From: Casp-actino8 sp964614655
GTDB taxonomy: Bacteria; Actinomycetota; Acidimicrobiia; Acidimicrobiales; Ilumatobacteraceae
Assembly: GCA_964614655.1 (NCBI GenBank)
Contig: CAZTPF010000026.1
Location: 1 to 28,412, forward strand
Direction: 5' to 3'
DNA: 28,412 nucleotides
In this document: positions 21,046 to 28,005 of the stretch, piece after piece
Layout: the number at the start of each line of letters is the position of its first letter
Numbering within the stretch: position 1 is the first letter of the stretch
Notes under the pieces: generated by a model
What the model saw: only the letters and a program-made list of their open reading frames with translations
Database searches by the model: none
Told to the model about the DNA's origin: nothing
Made by a program: the position numbers and the translations under genes

Positions 21046-21051
21046 TACAGT
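21046..21051 (+). promoter_or_regulatory. -10 candidate for thiolase gene
   Basis: TACAGT just after the phosphatase stop, 47 bases before the thiolase ATG. The leader then includes GGAAAGGG at the ribosome-binding position. No clear -35 box. Confidence 0.4.
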
Positions 21052-21098
21052 CGCTCTGACAGAAGTCGACCCCCCGAGGGGAACGGAAAGGGAATGTC

Positions 21099-22301
21099 AT
21101 GCCCGAAGCAGTGATCGTCGCCACCGCCCGCAGTCCGATCGGCCGTGCCCACAAGGGTTCGCTCACGTCGTTGCGCACCGACGACATGGCGGCCCAGATC
21201 GTGCGGGCTCTCATGGCCAAGGTGCCGCAGGTGAAGGGCTCCGACGTCGAAGACCTCATCATGGGAGTCGGCCAGCCGGCTGGTGAGGCCGGATTCAACC
21301 TCGGACGCATCACGGCGCTGCTCGCCGGGATCCCCGAGGCACCCGGCGTGGTGGTCAACCGCTACTGCTCGTCGTCGCTCCAGACCATCCGCATGGCGGC
21401 CCACGCCATCAAGGCCGGTGAGGGCGACTGCTTCATCGCCGCTGGTGTCGAAGCGGTGAGCCGGTACGGATCAGGCGCGAGTGACACCGCTCCGAACCCG
21501 ATCTTCAGCGAGCCGGGCGAGCGCAGCAAGCTGCGATCCGGTGGCGGTCAGCCCACGTGGACGCCGCCGAACGGCCTGCCCGACGCGTACATCGCCATGG
21601 GTCAGACGGCCGAGAACGTCCGCGAGATCGAGGGCGTCACGCGTGAAGAGATGGACCAGTTCGCGAAGTTGAGCCAGGACCGCGCGAGTGAGAACGTGAA
21701 GAACGGCTTCTTCGCCGACGAGATCACACCGCTCACCCTTCCCGACGGAACAGTGGTGTCGGCCGACGACTGTCCGCGTGAGGGCACGACACTCGAAGGT
21801 TTGGCATCGTTGAAGCCGGCCTTCCGCCCCGACGGACAGATCACCGCCGGTAACGCATGTCCCCTCAACGACGGCGCAGCAGCCGTGATGGTGATGAGCG
21901 ACACCAAGGCCAAGGCGTTGGGTCTCACACCTCTCGCGCGAGTCGTGTCGAGCGGTGTGTCGGCTCTCAACCCCGAGATCATGGGCCTCGGCCCGATCGA
22001 GGCCAGCCGTCAGGCTCTGGCGCGAGCGGGTATGACGATCGATCAGATCGACTTGGTCGAGATCAACGAGGCCTTCGCGGCGCAGGTGATCCCGTCGGCC
22101 AAGCATCTCGGTATCTCGTGGGACAAGTTGAACGTGCACGGTGGCGCGATCGCCCTCGGCCATCCGTTCGGGATGACGGGTGCGCGCATCATGACGACGC
22201 TCATCCACGGTCTGCAGGAGACCGACAAGACCTTCGGACTCGAGACGATGTGTGTGGGCGGTGGCCAAGGCCTCGCCATGATCATCGAACGCCTCAGTTA
22301 G
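21099..22301 (+). CDS. Thiolase family protein (acetyl-CoA C-acyltransferase)
   Basis: A 400-residue thiolase. The nucleophile Cys90 is in N-R-Y-C-S-S-S-L-Q; N-E-A-F-A-A-Q, G-G-A-I-A-L-G-H-P-F-G-M-T-G-A-R with His355, and C-V-G-G-G-Q-G with Cys385 complete the active site. The enzyme either cleaves 3-ketoacyl-CoA in beta-oxidation or condenses acyl-CoAs; the sequence fits the degradative FadA-type or the acetoacetyl-CoA type and I cannot separate them here. ATG 21099 has GGAAAGGG upstream. It is not next to other fatty-acid genes in the window, so it is probably transcribed alone up to the strong terminator after it. Confidence 0.95.
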   Translation: MPEAVIVATARSPIGRAHKGSLTSLRTDDMAAQIVRALMAKVPQVKGSDVEDLIMGVGQPAGEAGFNLGRITALLAGIPEAPGVVVNRYCSSSLQTIRMAAHAIKAGEGDCFIAAGVEAVSRYGSGASDTAPNPIFSEPGERSKLRSGGGQPTWTPPNGLPDAYIAMGQTAENVREIEGVTREEMDQFAKLSQDRASENVKNGFFADEITPLTLPDGTVVSADDCPREGTTLEGLASLKPAFRPDGQITAGNACPLNDGAAAVMVMSDTKAKALGLTPLARVVSSGVSALNPEIMGLGPIEASRQALARAGMTIDQIDLVEINEAFAAQVIPSAKHLGISWDKLNVHGGAIALGHPFGMTGARIMTTLIHGLQETDKTFGLETMCVGGGQGLAMIIERLS

Positions 22302-22306
22302 TGGTT

Positions 22307-22353
22307 CTGGCGGCAGATTCGTCACGGCTTTCGCCGGAATCTGCCGCCAGTTT
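22307..22353. terminator. Bidirectional terminator between convergent genes
   Basis: CTGGCGGCAGATTC (22307-22320) pairs perfectly with 22337-22350. Inside the loop CGGC/GCCG can extend the structure. A short T run follows on the plus strand, and ACCA/AACC precedes. It lies exactly between the thiolase stop and the stop of the serine hydrolase, and can serve both. Confidence 0.85.
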
Positions 22354-23192
22354 CAGTTCGTGGCCCAGCCGACCACGGCGTCACTGAGTGCCGGCCATTC
22401 CACCCGAGCCACATCGGCCCAGGTTTCGAACCGGCGATTGGTGAGCGCGACGAGCGAGACGTCGATCTCGGGATCGACCCACATCATCGTGCCACTCCCG
22501 CCGAAGTGGCCGAACGTTCGGGGCGAGTTGAGCGGTCCGGTCCAATGCGGATTCTTCTGGCCCCGAATTTCGAGACCGAGGCCCCACGGGTTGGGACGGA
22601 ACGATCCAAAACCCGGAGTCACGCCGTTCAAGTCGCCGAACTGAACGCTGGTGGCGTCGACCGCCATCGCAGCGGACACGAGACGCGGGCGCAGGAGTTC
22701 GCGCGCGAACTGCGACAAGTCGGTCACCGTACTGGTGGCGGCATAAGCGGCCGAGCCGTGCAGTTCGCTGTGAGCCATGCCGAGGGGAACGAACACTGCT
22801 TCGCGCAGATACGTCGGGAACGGAATGGACGATCGTTCGGCCACGTGCTGGGCGGCGACTTCGATGCCGGTGTTGGAGTAGATGCGGTTACGGGCCGGAC
22901 GGGTGATCGGTCCGGGTGTGTCGAATCCGTAGCCGGCCGCATGCGCGAGCAGATGACGAAGGGTCGCACCGGGAGGACCGACCTCGTCGTCGAGCGACAC
23001 GGTCCCTTCTTCGACGGCGACCAAGACGGCCCAGGCCGACAACATCTTCGACACCGACGCCAATTTGAACACTCGTTGCACGTCACCTCGTGAGCCCACG
23101 ATTCCGTCCGGACGTACGACGGCCACGGCGACGTGGTCGACCGGCCAGTGGTCGACCGCTTGGAGCAGAGTGATCAGTTCCGACTCAGGCAA
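22353..23192 (-). CDS. Serine hydrolase, beta-lactamase/class C PBP-like family
   Basis: A 279-residue member of the serine beta-lactamase-like family. The nucleophile motif is S-V-S-K (S46, K49), the second motif Y-S-N (105-107), and H-F-G-G-S-G (H229) replaces the K-T-G box, as in esterase-like members. No signal peptide is visible, so it is probably cytoplasmic and acts as an esterase or amidase rather than as a resistance enzyme. The start is TTG 23192, overlapping the DAHP synthase stop by 8 bases. A later start would remove the N-terminal strand, so TTG is kept, with moderate certainty. It is the second gene of a DAHP synthase-led operon. Confidence 0.85.
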   Translation of the reverse strand: MPESELITLLQAVDHWPVDHVAVAVVRPDGIVGSRGDVQRVFKLASVSKMLSAWAVLVAVEEGTVSLDDEVGPPGATLRHLLAHAAGYGFDTPGPITRPARNRIYSNTGIEVAAQHVAERSSIPFPTYLREAVFVPLGMAHSELHGSAAYAATSTVTDLSQFARELLRPRLVSAAMAVDATSVQFGDLNGVTPGFGSFRPNPWGLGLEIRGQKNPHWTGPLNSPRTFGHFGGSGTMMWVDPEIDVSLVALTNRRFETWADVARVEWPALSDAVVGWATN

Positions 23193-24540
23193 AGCCGGAA
23201 GTGCGGATCAGTTCGGCGACGGCGAAGGCCAGGTCGAGTCCCTGACGTCCGTTGAGACGCGGATCGCACACCGTCTGGTAGCGGTCGACGAGGTCGCTCA
23301 CCTGCAGATCGTCGGCACCGCCCAGACATTCGGTCACGTTGTCGCCGGTGAGTTCGACGTGAATTCCGCCCGGCCAGGTGCCTTCGGCACGATGGGCGGC
23401 GACGAAGCCGGCGATCTCGCGCATGATGTCGTCGAAATGGCGAGTCTTGTGGCCGCTCGTCGACGTGAACGTGTTGGCGTGCATCGGATCGCACGCCCAG
23501 ACGACCGGATGTCCGGCGTCGGTGACGGCGCGAAGCAGTGGCCGCAGCGACGACTCGACCTTGTCGGCACCCATTCGGCTGATGAGTGTCAAGCGCCCGG
23601 GAACTCGCGCCGGGTTGAGCGTCTGGCACAACTCGAGAACGAATTCGGCGTCGGTGGTCGGACCGATCTTGCATCCGATGGGGTTGCCCACACCGCGCAG
23701 GAATTCGACGTGTGCACCATCGAGCTGACGGGTGCGTTCCCCGATCCAGAGCATGTGCGCCGAACAGTCGTACCACGACCCGGTGAGGGAGTCCTGGCGG
23801 GTGAGAGCTTCCTCGTAGCCGAGGATCAACGCCTCGTGACTGGTGAACACGTCGACTTCGTGCAGGGCCGAGTTGTTCTCGGTGTCGACTCCACAGGCCC
23901 GCATGAAGCGGAGTGCCCGATCGATTTCGGCGGCCAACTGGTCGTAGCGCTGTCCTTCGGGGCTCGAGCCGACGAACTCCTGTGTCCAGGCATGCACACG
24001 CGAGAGATCGGCGAAACCGCCCTTGGTGAAGGCGCGCACCAGGTTCAGCGTGGACGCCGACTGGTGGTAGGCCTGCACGAGACGCTCGGGGTCGGGAATG
24101 CGTGCGGCCTCCGACGGCGACGGGTCGTTGACGATGTAACCCCGGAAGCTGGCCAGTTCGAGATCGCCCACCTTTTCGGTGGGGCTGCTGCGCGGTTTGG
24201 CGAACTGTCCGGCCATGCGGCCGACCTTCACCGTCGGGACACCGAGGCTGTACGTGAGCACGACGGCCATCTGCAGGATCACCCGCAACTTTTCACGGAT
24301 GTTGTTGGCCGAGAACTCTTCAAAGCTCTCGGCGCAGTCGCCGGCCTGCAACAAAAAGGCATTTCCGGCCGACACCTGGGCCAGGGCGGCCTGTAAAGAA
24401 CGAGCCTCACCGGCGAACACCAGTGGGGGATAGGACGAGATCTGCTTCAGCGCTCGATCGAGATCGCCCTCATCGGGCCAATCCGGCTGCTGCACGGCGG
24501 GAAAGGTGCGCCATGACGACGGAGACCACGTGTTTGCCAT
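23185..24540 (-). CDS. aroG: Class II 3-deoxy-7-phosphoheptulonate (DAHP) synthase
   Basis: A 451-residue enzyme that condenses PEP with erythrose 4-phosphate in the first step of the shikimate pathway. Metal ligands follow the class II pattern: Cys69 in Q-A-G-D-C-A-E, His in C-D-P-M-H-A-N-T, Glu in H-V-E-L-T-G-D-N-V-T-E-C and Asp in C-D-P-R-L-N. The N-terminal W-S-P-S-S-W-R and Q-Q-P-x-W motif is typical. Length and sequence correspond to the M. tuberculosis enzyme (Rv2178c). ATG 24540 has TAGTCT seven bases upstream and no ribosome-binding site, suggesting a leaderless mRNA. The downstream serine hydrolase overlaps its stop. Confidence 0.97.
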   Translation of the reverse strand: MANTWSPSSWRTFPAVQQPDWPDEGDLDRALKQISSYPPLVFAGEARSLQAALAQVSAGNAFLLQAGDCAESFEEFSANNIREKLRVILQMAVVLTYSLGVPTVKVGRMAGQFAKPRSSPTEKVGDLELASFRGYIVNDPSPSEAARIPDPERLVQAYHQSASTLNLVRAFTKGGFADLSRVHAWTQEFVGSSPEGQRYDQLAAEIDRALRFMRACGVDTENNSALHEVDVFTSHEALILGYEEALTRQDSLTGSWYDCSAHMLWIGERTRQLDGAHVEFLRGVGNPIGCKIGPTTDAEFVLELCQTLNPARVPGRLTLISRMGADKVESSLRPLLRAVTDAGHPVVWACDPMHANTFTSTSGHKTRHFDDIMREIAGFVAAHRAEGTWPGGIHVELTGDNVTECLGGADDLQVSDLVDRYQTVCDPRLNGRQGLDLAFAVAELIRTSGFA

Positions 24541-24547
24541 GGGGAAA

Positions 24548-24553
24548 AGACTA
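24548..24553 (-). promoter_or_regulatory. -10 box of DAHP synthase gene, leaderless pattern
   Basis: TAGTCT on the minus strand, seven bases (TTTCCCC) before ATG 24540, directly after the terminator stem of the upstream sigma gene. Confidence 0.55.
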
Positions 24554-24587
24554 ACGACCCGGTCCGAAAAGGGACCGGGTCGTTTTT
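24554..24587. terminator. 12-bp perfect terminator hairpin after the second sigma gene
   Basis: ACGACCCGGTCC (24554-24565) pairs with 24572-24583 around GAAAAG. A TTTTT run follows on the plus strand, and on the minus strand TTAGTCTTTT follows. In the minus orientation it ends the sigma factor transcript, just before the DAHP synthase promoter box. Confidence 0.85.
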
Positions 24588-24609
24588 GAGAGAGTCGTAT
24601 GGAGATGGA

Positions 24610-25437
24610 TCAGGCAGCGAAGATGCCGTCGGCTTCTTCTTTCAACCCGGCCACGGCCCGACTGACGAGACGACGAGCGGCCTCGGCGGTCACGCCCAGC
24701 TTTTCGCCCACCTCACGGAAGCTCTTGCGCTCGCCGTCGATGAGGCCGAAACGTGCCTCGACGGCGTAACGAGCCCGAGCATCGAGCGTGTCGAGCAACT
24801 TGGTGAGCTGCTCGGTCTCGCCCTGAGCGATGATGTGGTCTTCGGGCGTCGGGTCGCCGTTGGCCATGAGGTCGCCGAGTGTGGCGTCACCGTCGTCGCC
24901 GATCGTCTTGTCGAGCGACACCGGGGTGGTGAGGCGGTGCAGTTCGGCATTGGCCATGTCGAGGGTCTCCCCGTCGCCGCTCGCCTGACGAAGGGCGGCT
25001 CGCAGGCTGGCCGAGCGATCACCCGGGATGCGGATGAGGCTGGCCTTCTGGTCGAGGGCGCGTCCGATGGCCTGGCGGATCCAGAAGGTGGCGTAGGTCG
25101 AGAACTTGAACCCGCGACGCCAGTCGAACTTGTCGACGGCGTGCTCGAGACCGAGGTTGCCTTCCTGGATGAGGTCGAGGAGATCCATTCCCTGCGGGAG
25201 CGGATAGCGACGAGCGATCGACACCACGAGGCGGAGGTTGGCGCGGATGAAGCGGTCCTTGGCCTTGGCGGCTTCGCGGATGTCGCGGTTGATGGCAGCG
25301 CCACGCTCGCCGGCGGCTTTGCGTGCTGCGGCTTCGCGGCCCTTTTCGATCGCACGCGACAGGACGCGTTCGTCTTCGGCGGTGAGCAAGGGGACCTTGC
25401 CGATGTCGTTCAGGTAGATGCCGATGGAATCGTTCAT
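24610..25437 (-). CDS. Sigma-70 family factor with divergent region 4.2
   Basis: A 275-residue sigma factor of group 2 type. Region 1.2 is I-G-I-Y-L-N-D-I-G-K-V-P-L-L-T-A-E-D-E. Region 2 has N-L-R-L-V-V-S-I-A-R-R-Y-P, D-L-I-Q-E-G-N-L-G-L and F-S-T-Y-A-T-F-W-I-R-Q-A. Region 3 is shortened and unlike the usual one (I-R-I-P-G-D-R-S-A-S-L). Region 4.2 reads G-V-T-A-E-A-A-R-R-L-V-S-R-A-V where primary factors have G-V-T-R-E-R-V-R-Q-I-E. Glu and the second Arg are kept, the first Arg and the Gln are changed. This suggests altered -35 recognition. ATG 25437 lacks a clear ribosome-binding site. An about 160-base leader with several stem-loops precedes it. Confidence 0.93.
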   Translation of the reverse strand: MNDSIGIYLNDIGKVPLLTAEDERVLSRAIEKGREAAARKAAGERGAAINRDIREAAKAKDRFIRANLRLVVSIARRYPLPQGMDLLDLIQEGNLGLEHAVDKFDWRRGFKFSTYATFWIRQAIGRALDQKASLIRIPGDRSASLRAALRQASGDGETLDMANAELHRLTTPVSLDKTIGDDGDATLGDLMANGDPTPEDHIIAQGETEQLTKLLDTLDARARYAVEARFGLIDGERKSFREVGEKLGVTAEAARRLVSRAVAGLKEEADGIFAA

Positions 25438-25601
25438 GATGATTGTCTCAACTGTTCATTCGTCGTCGTTGTTCCCCGGAGTCCGGTGCCGTGGGGCACA
25501 GGGCACGGCTTTTCACCTGGAGGGTGAGAACCGATTCGGGGGTTCTGGGGGCTGGCAAGAAACTCGGGTCGGAACTGGGGGGTCCCGAAAGAGGGACCAG
25601 T

Positions 25602-25630
25602 AAGTTATCAGGTTTCTTTGGGGCTGTCGC
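25602..25630 (-). promoter_or_regulatory. Promoter of the second sigma factor gene
   Basis: On the minus strand the -35 candidate GCGACA (25630-25625) is 17 bases from TAACTT (25607-25602), preceded by TGA, so TGATAACTT also resembles an extended -10. Transcription would start near 25595 and give a leader of about 160 bases. Confidence 0.5.
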
Positions 25631-25744
25631 ATCGATTGTGGGCGGGTGGACGGCCGAGGTATCGGAGGGCCGGTCCGAGAACTTGAGACTTTTCTTCCCA
25701 CGGGACGATCACGGGTCTGAGCAGGCCCGTTCCTCGACCATCCC

Positions 25745-25750
25745 TAGACT
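25745..25750 (+). promoter_or_regulatory. -10 box of nadD operon, leaderless pattern
   Basis: TAGACT is followed by seven bases (CGTTCCC) and GTG 25758. No ribosome-binding site is present. It supports this start over longer frames. Confidence 0.55.
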
Positions 25751-25757
25751 CGTTCCC

Positions 25758-26405
25758 GTGTCGCAAGCGCCCCACGTCGATCGTTCGGCGCGCCTTGGTG
25801 TTCTGGGTGGCACCTTCGATCCGATCCATGTGGGGCACCTGGTCACGGCGGTGAACGTCCGCCATGCCTTGTCCCTCGATCGGGTGATCCTCATGGTGGC
25901 CAATGTTCCCTGGCAAAAGGAGGGGCAGCGGTCCATCACACCGGCGGCCGACCGTCTGGCCATGGTGGAAGCCGCGGTGTCGGGCGTGGACGGCCTCGAA
26001 GTCGGACGTCTCGAGATCGATCGAGGGGGTCCGAGCTATACGGCCGACACGTTGCAGGAATTGGCATCACGCCACGCCGACACCCGGCTCTTCACGATCG
26101 TGGGCGATGATGCGGCAGCGGGTATTCACTCGTGGGAGAGGGTCGACGAGGTTCTGGAATTGAGCACGATGGTGGTGGTCGATCGACCTGGGGTGCGCGT
26201 TGCGTTGCCGGGCGACATCGAGTGGGTACGCGTCGAGGTTCCTCATCTCGACGTGTCGAGCACCGATCTACGAGCCCGCTTCGCCGACGGTCGACCGCTC
26301 GATTATCTGATCACCGAGCCGGTGCTCGAAGTCATCCGCGCGCGTGGCCTCTACGCCGAGGCCGCAAAGGCAGAGTCTCGGATCACGACATCGGAGAGGG
26401 TATGA
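25758..26405 (+). CDS. nadD: Nicotinate-nucleotide adenylyltransferase
   Basis: A 215-residue NadD, which converts nicotinate mononucleotide and ATP to deamido-NAD in NAD synthesis. The nucleotidyltransferase motif G-V-L-G-G-T-F-D-P-I-H-V-G-H-L has the H-x-G-H at 24-27. The S-S-T-D-L-R motif near the C-terminus binds ATP phosphates. R-x-x-M-V/L-x-x-A motif appears as R-L-A-M-V-E-A-A. GTG 25758 is chosen because the frame upstream to 25443 is not protein-like and because of the promoter box next to it. Its stop shares ATGA with the next gene. The order nadD - LytR-type protein - rsfS is usual in actinobacteria. Confidence 0.97.
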   Translation: MSQAPHVDRSARLGVLGGTFDPIHVGHLVTAVNVRHALSLDRVILMVANVPWQKEGQRSITPAADRLAMVEAAVSGVDGLEVGRLEIDRGGPSYTADTLQELASRHADTRLFTIVGDDAAAGIHSWERVDEVLELSTMVVVDRPGVRVALPGDIEWVRVEVPHLDVSSTDLRARFADGRPLDYLITEPVLEVIRARGLYAEAAKAESRITTSERV

Positions 26406-27658
26406 GCTTTCTCCGTTCGCGACGTCGTCGCGCCACGGCGATCGCGCTCGTGTCCGGACTGGTCGTCGCTGCTCTGCTTCCGGTGTCGGCGGTGGTGGCG
26501 TGGCGAGCCGTTCGCGATTCCCGCGCTGCCGAGGCCGTCATCGCCTTGCCCACCATGGCGATCCCCACCACGCCGACGGCGATCCTCGGCGTCACCGACG
26601 ATCAGAACTTCTTGGCGTCACTGGCGATCCTCACCATCTCGCCGAGTGGTGCCGGGGGAACGATCGTGTCGGTGCCGGTCGGCATGTCGGTGGCCGGTCG
26701 CGATCTGGGCGATCCGCAACGCCTCGCCGACGTGTACGGCTCCGACGGGCCCGAGGCTCTGAAGGAGGCACTGCAGGCCCTGTCGAGTTCGGAGATCGAC
26801 ATGATCGCCGTCGAAGGCGCGGCGGGAACAGGAGACCTCATCGCTCGGGTGGGAACGGTGACGGCCACGTTCCCACGGGACGTCGTCGACACCGAGGACG
26901 ACGGTGAGCGGGTGGTCGCCGACGAGGGCGAGAACTCGTTCTCGCCGATACAGGCCGCCCAGGTGCTCGCAGCGCGTGTCGACGGTCGACCCGAGTCGAC
27001 GCGACTGCCCGATGTGAAGATTCTCTGGGAGGCGTTGGCCGATGCAGTCGGAGCCGGGAAGATCGGGACCACTCCCGTCCCGGTGATCCCCGACGTCGGC
27101 GCGCAGACGCCGTCCGACATGGCCACCTTCATGTCGGCGCTCTTCGCCGGCCCGGTGCGCGTGTGGCAGATCGGCTACCAGGCCGTGCCGGAAGGTGACA
27201 CCAACCCCAACGGCCTCGATCTCTACGGGTACGACTACGGCGAGGTGGTGATGGTGTTGGCGAGCGTCGCCCCGAGCGCCATGGTTGCCGTTCTTCCCAC
27301 GTTGAGCCTGCAGGTCGACAGTTCGTACCCCGATTCCGAAACCCTGCGGCAAGCGGTGTTCAGACTCCTCTACATGGGAGCCAACGTGCTTCTGGTGCGC
27401 AACACCTCGACGCCGCCGCCCGAGACCACCACGATCTACTACTCGGACGAGATGGATCGAGGTATGGCCGAGCCGCTCACGATCCTTCTCGACGAGGTGA
27501 AGTGGGAGAAGGCGACCGAGCGGGTCGCCGGAGTCGATCTGCGAGTGGTCCTCGGCGAGTCCTTCGTGCGTTTCTTGGAAGAGACCGCCGGTGTGAGCCT
27601 CGACGAGGTCGCCGCCGCGAAACTGCCGCCCACCACCACTGTCCCGGAGGACGAATGA
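26402..27658 (+). CDS. LCP-like membrane protein with LytR C-terminal domain, catalytic residues apparently lost
   Basis: From ATG 26402 (418 residues). One N-terminal membrane segment (about 13-33) follows an Arg-rich start, so the bulk is outside the membrane. The next 200 residues follow the LCP pattern in outline: L-A-I-L-T-I-S-P-S-G-A-G-G-T-I-V-S-V-P, then a helix-rich stretch and S-P-I-Q-A-A-Q-V-L-A-A-R. But the Arg/Asp residues that LCP enzymes use for pyrophosphate binding (S-I-P-R-D, R-x-R) are absent: the strand ends S-V-P-V-G-M. The C-terminal 130 residues match LytR_C (L-L-Y-M-G-A-N-V-L-L-V-R-N-T-S, T-T-T-I-Y-Y, V-V-L-G-E-S-F). LCP enzymes attach glycopolymers to peptidoglycan; this protein is probably a non-catalytic relative. 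Short Thr/Pro tail. Confidence 0.75.
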   Translation: MSFLRSRRRRATAIALVSGLVVAALLPVSAVVAWRAVRDSRAAEAVIALPTMAIPTTPTAILGVTDDQNFLASLAILTISPSGAGGTIVSVPVGMSVAGRDLGDPQRLADVYGSDGPEALKEALQALSSSEIDMIAVEGAAGTGDLIARVGTVTATFPRDVVDTEDDGERVVADEGENSFSPIQAAQVLAARVDGRPESTRLPDVKILWEALADAVGAGKIGTTPVPVIPDVGAQTPSDMATFMSALFAGPVRVWQIGYQAVPEGDTNPNGLDLYGYDYGEVVMVLASVAPSAMVAVLPTLSLQVDSSYPDSETLRQAVFRLLYMGANVLLVRNTSTPPPETTTIYYSDEMDRGMAEPLTILLDEVKWEKATERVAGVDLRVVLGESFVRFLEETAGVSLDEVAAAKLPPTTTVPEDE

Positions 27659-28005
27659 ACGAGTCTCTCGATCTTGCCGTGTGCGCCGCACGCGCCGCCG
27701 ACGACAAGCAGGGAGTCGACACCATCGTGTTCGACGTGGGCGAACTGTTGTCGATCACCGAGTACTTCGTGATCACGTCAGCTTCCAACAGGAGGCTCGT
27801 TCGCGCCATCTCCGACCACGTCGAAGACCGCATCAAGGAGGATCTCGGGCGCTCGCCGTTGCGCGTCGAAGGTCATCGCGAACAGCAGTGGGTGCTCATC
27901 GATTACGGCGACGTGATCGTGCACGTGTTCGCACAGGACACGCGCGATTTCTACGAGATCGAGCGTCTGTACAAAGACGCCGCCCGCGTCGAATGGCGAG
28001 CCTGA
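27655..28005 (+). CDS. rsfS: Ribosome silencing factor RsfS
   Basis: A 116-residue RsfS/YbeB/iojap protein that binds ribosomal protein L14 and blocks 30S-50S joining in starvation. Family motifs are visible: L-D-L-A-V-C-A-A-R-A-A-D-D-K-Q-G, D-T-I-V-F-D-V-G-E-L-L-S-I-T-E-Y-F-V-I-T-S-A-S-N, and W-V-L-I-D-Y-G-D-V-I-V-H-V-F near the C-terminus, followed by Y-E-I-E-R-L-Y. The start ATG shares ATGA with the previous stop and has GGAGG at 27646-27650. Length is typical. Confidence 0.97.
   Translation: MNESLDLAVCAARAADDKQGVDTIVFDVGELLSITEYFVITSASNRRLVRAISDHVEDRIKEDLGRSPLRVEGHREQQWVLIDYGDVIVHVFAQDTRDFYEIERLYKDAARVEWRA

Larger units (their letters stand above)
25438..25757. other. 320-base intergenic region: sigma leader and divergent promoters
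   Basis: No gene is seen. Leftward it carries the leader of the sigma gene, with three perfect 6-bp stems: GCCGTG/CACGGC (25488-25509), AGAACC/GGTTCT (25527-25546) and GGTCCC-GAAAGA-GGGACC (25581-25598). Rightward it ends with the nadD promoter. A weak stem ACGGGTC/GGCCCGT (with one G-T pair) lies near 25710-25730. Open frames here are low quality and are not annotated. Confidence 0.7.

Noticed and set aside
25488..25513. Rightward intrinsic terminator (GCCGTG/CACGGC followed by TTTT)
   Set aside because: No rightward transcript is expected here because both flanking genes are transcribed away from this region. It fits better as a leader hairpin of the sigma mRNA.
25443..25757. N-terminal extension of nadD by 105 codons
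   Set aside because: NadD proteins start shortly before G-G-T-F-D-P-x-H. The extension runs through the sigma leader and promoter, and a leaderless promoter box fits GTG 25758.
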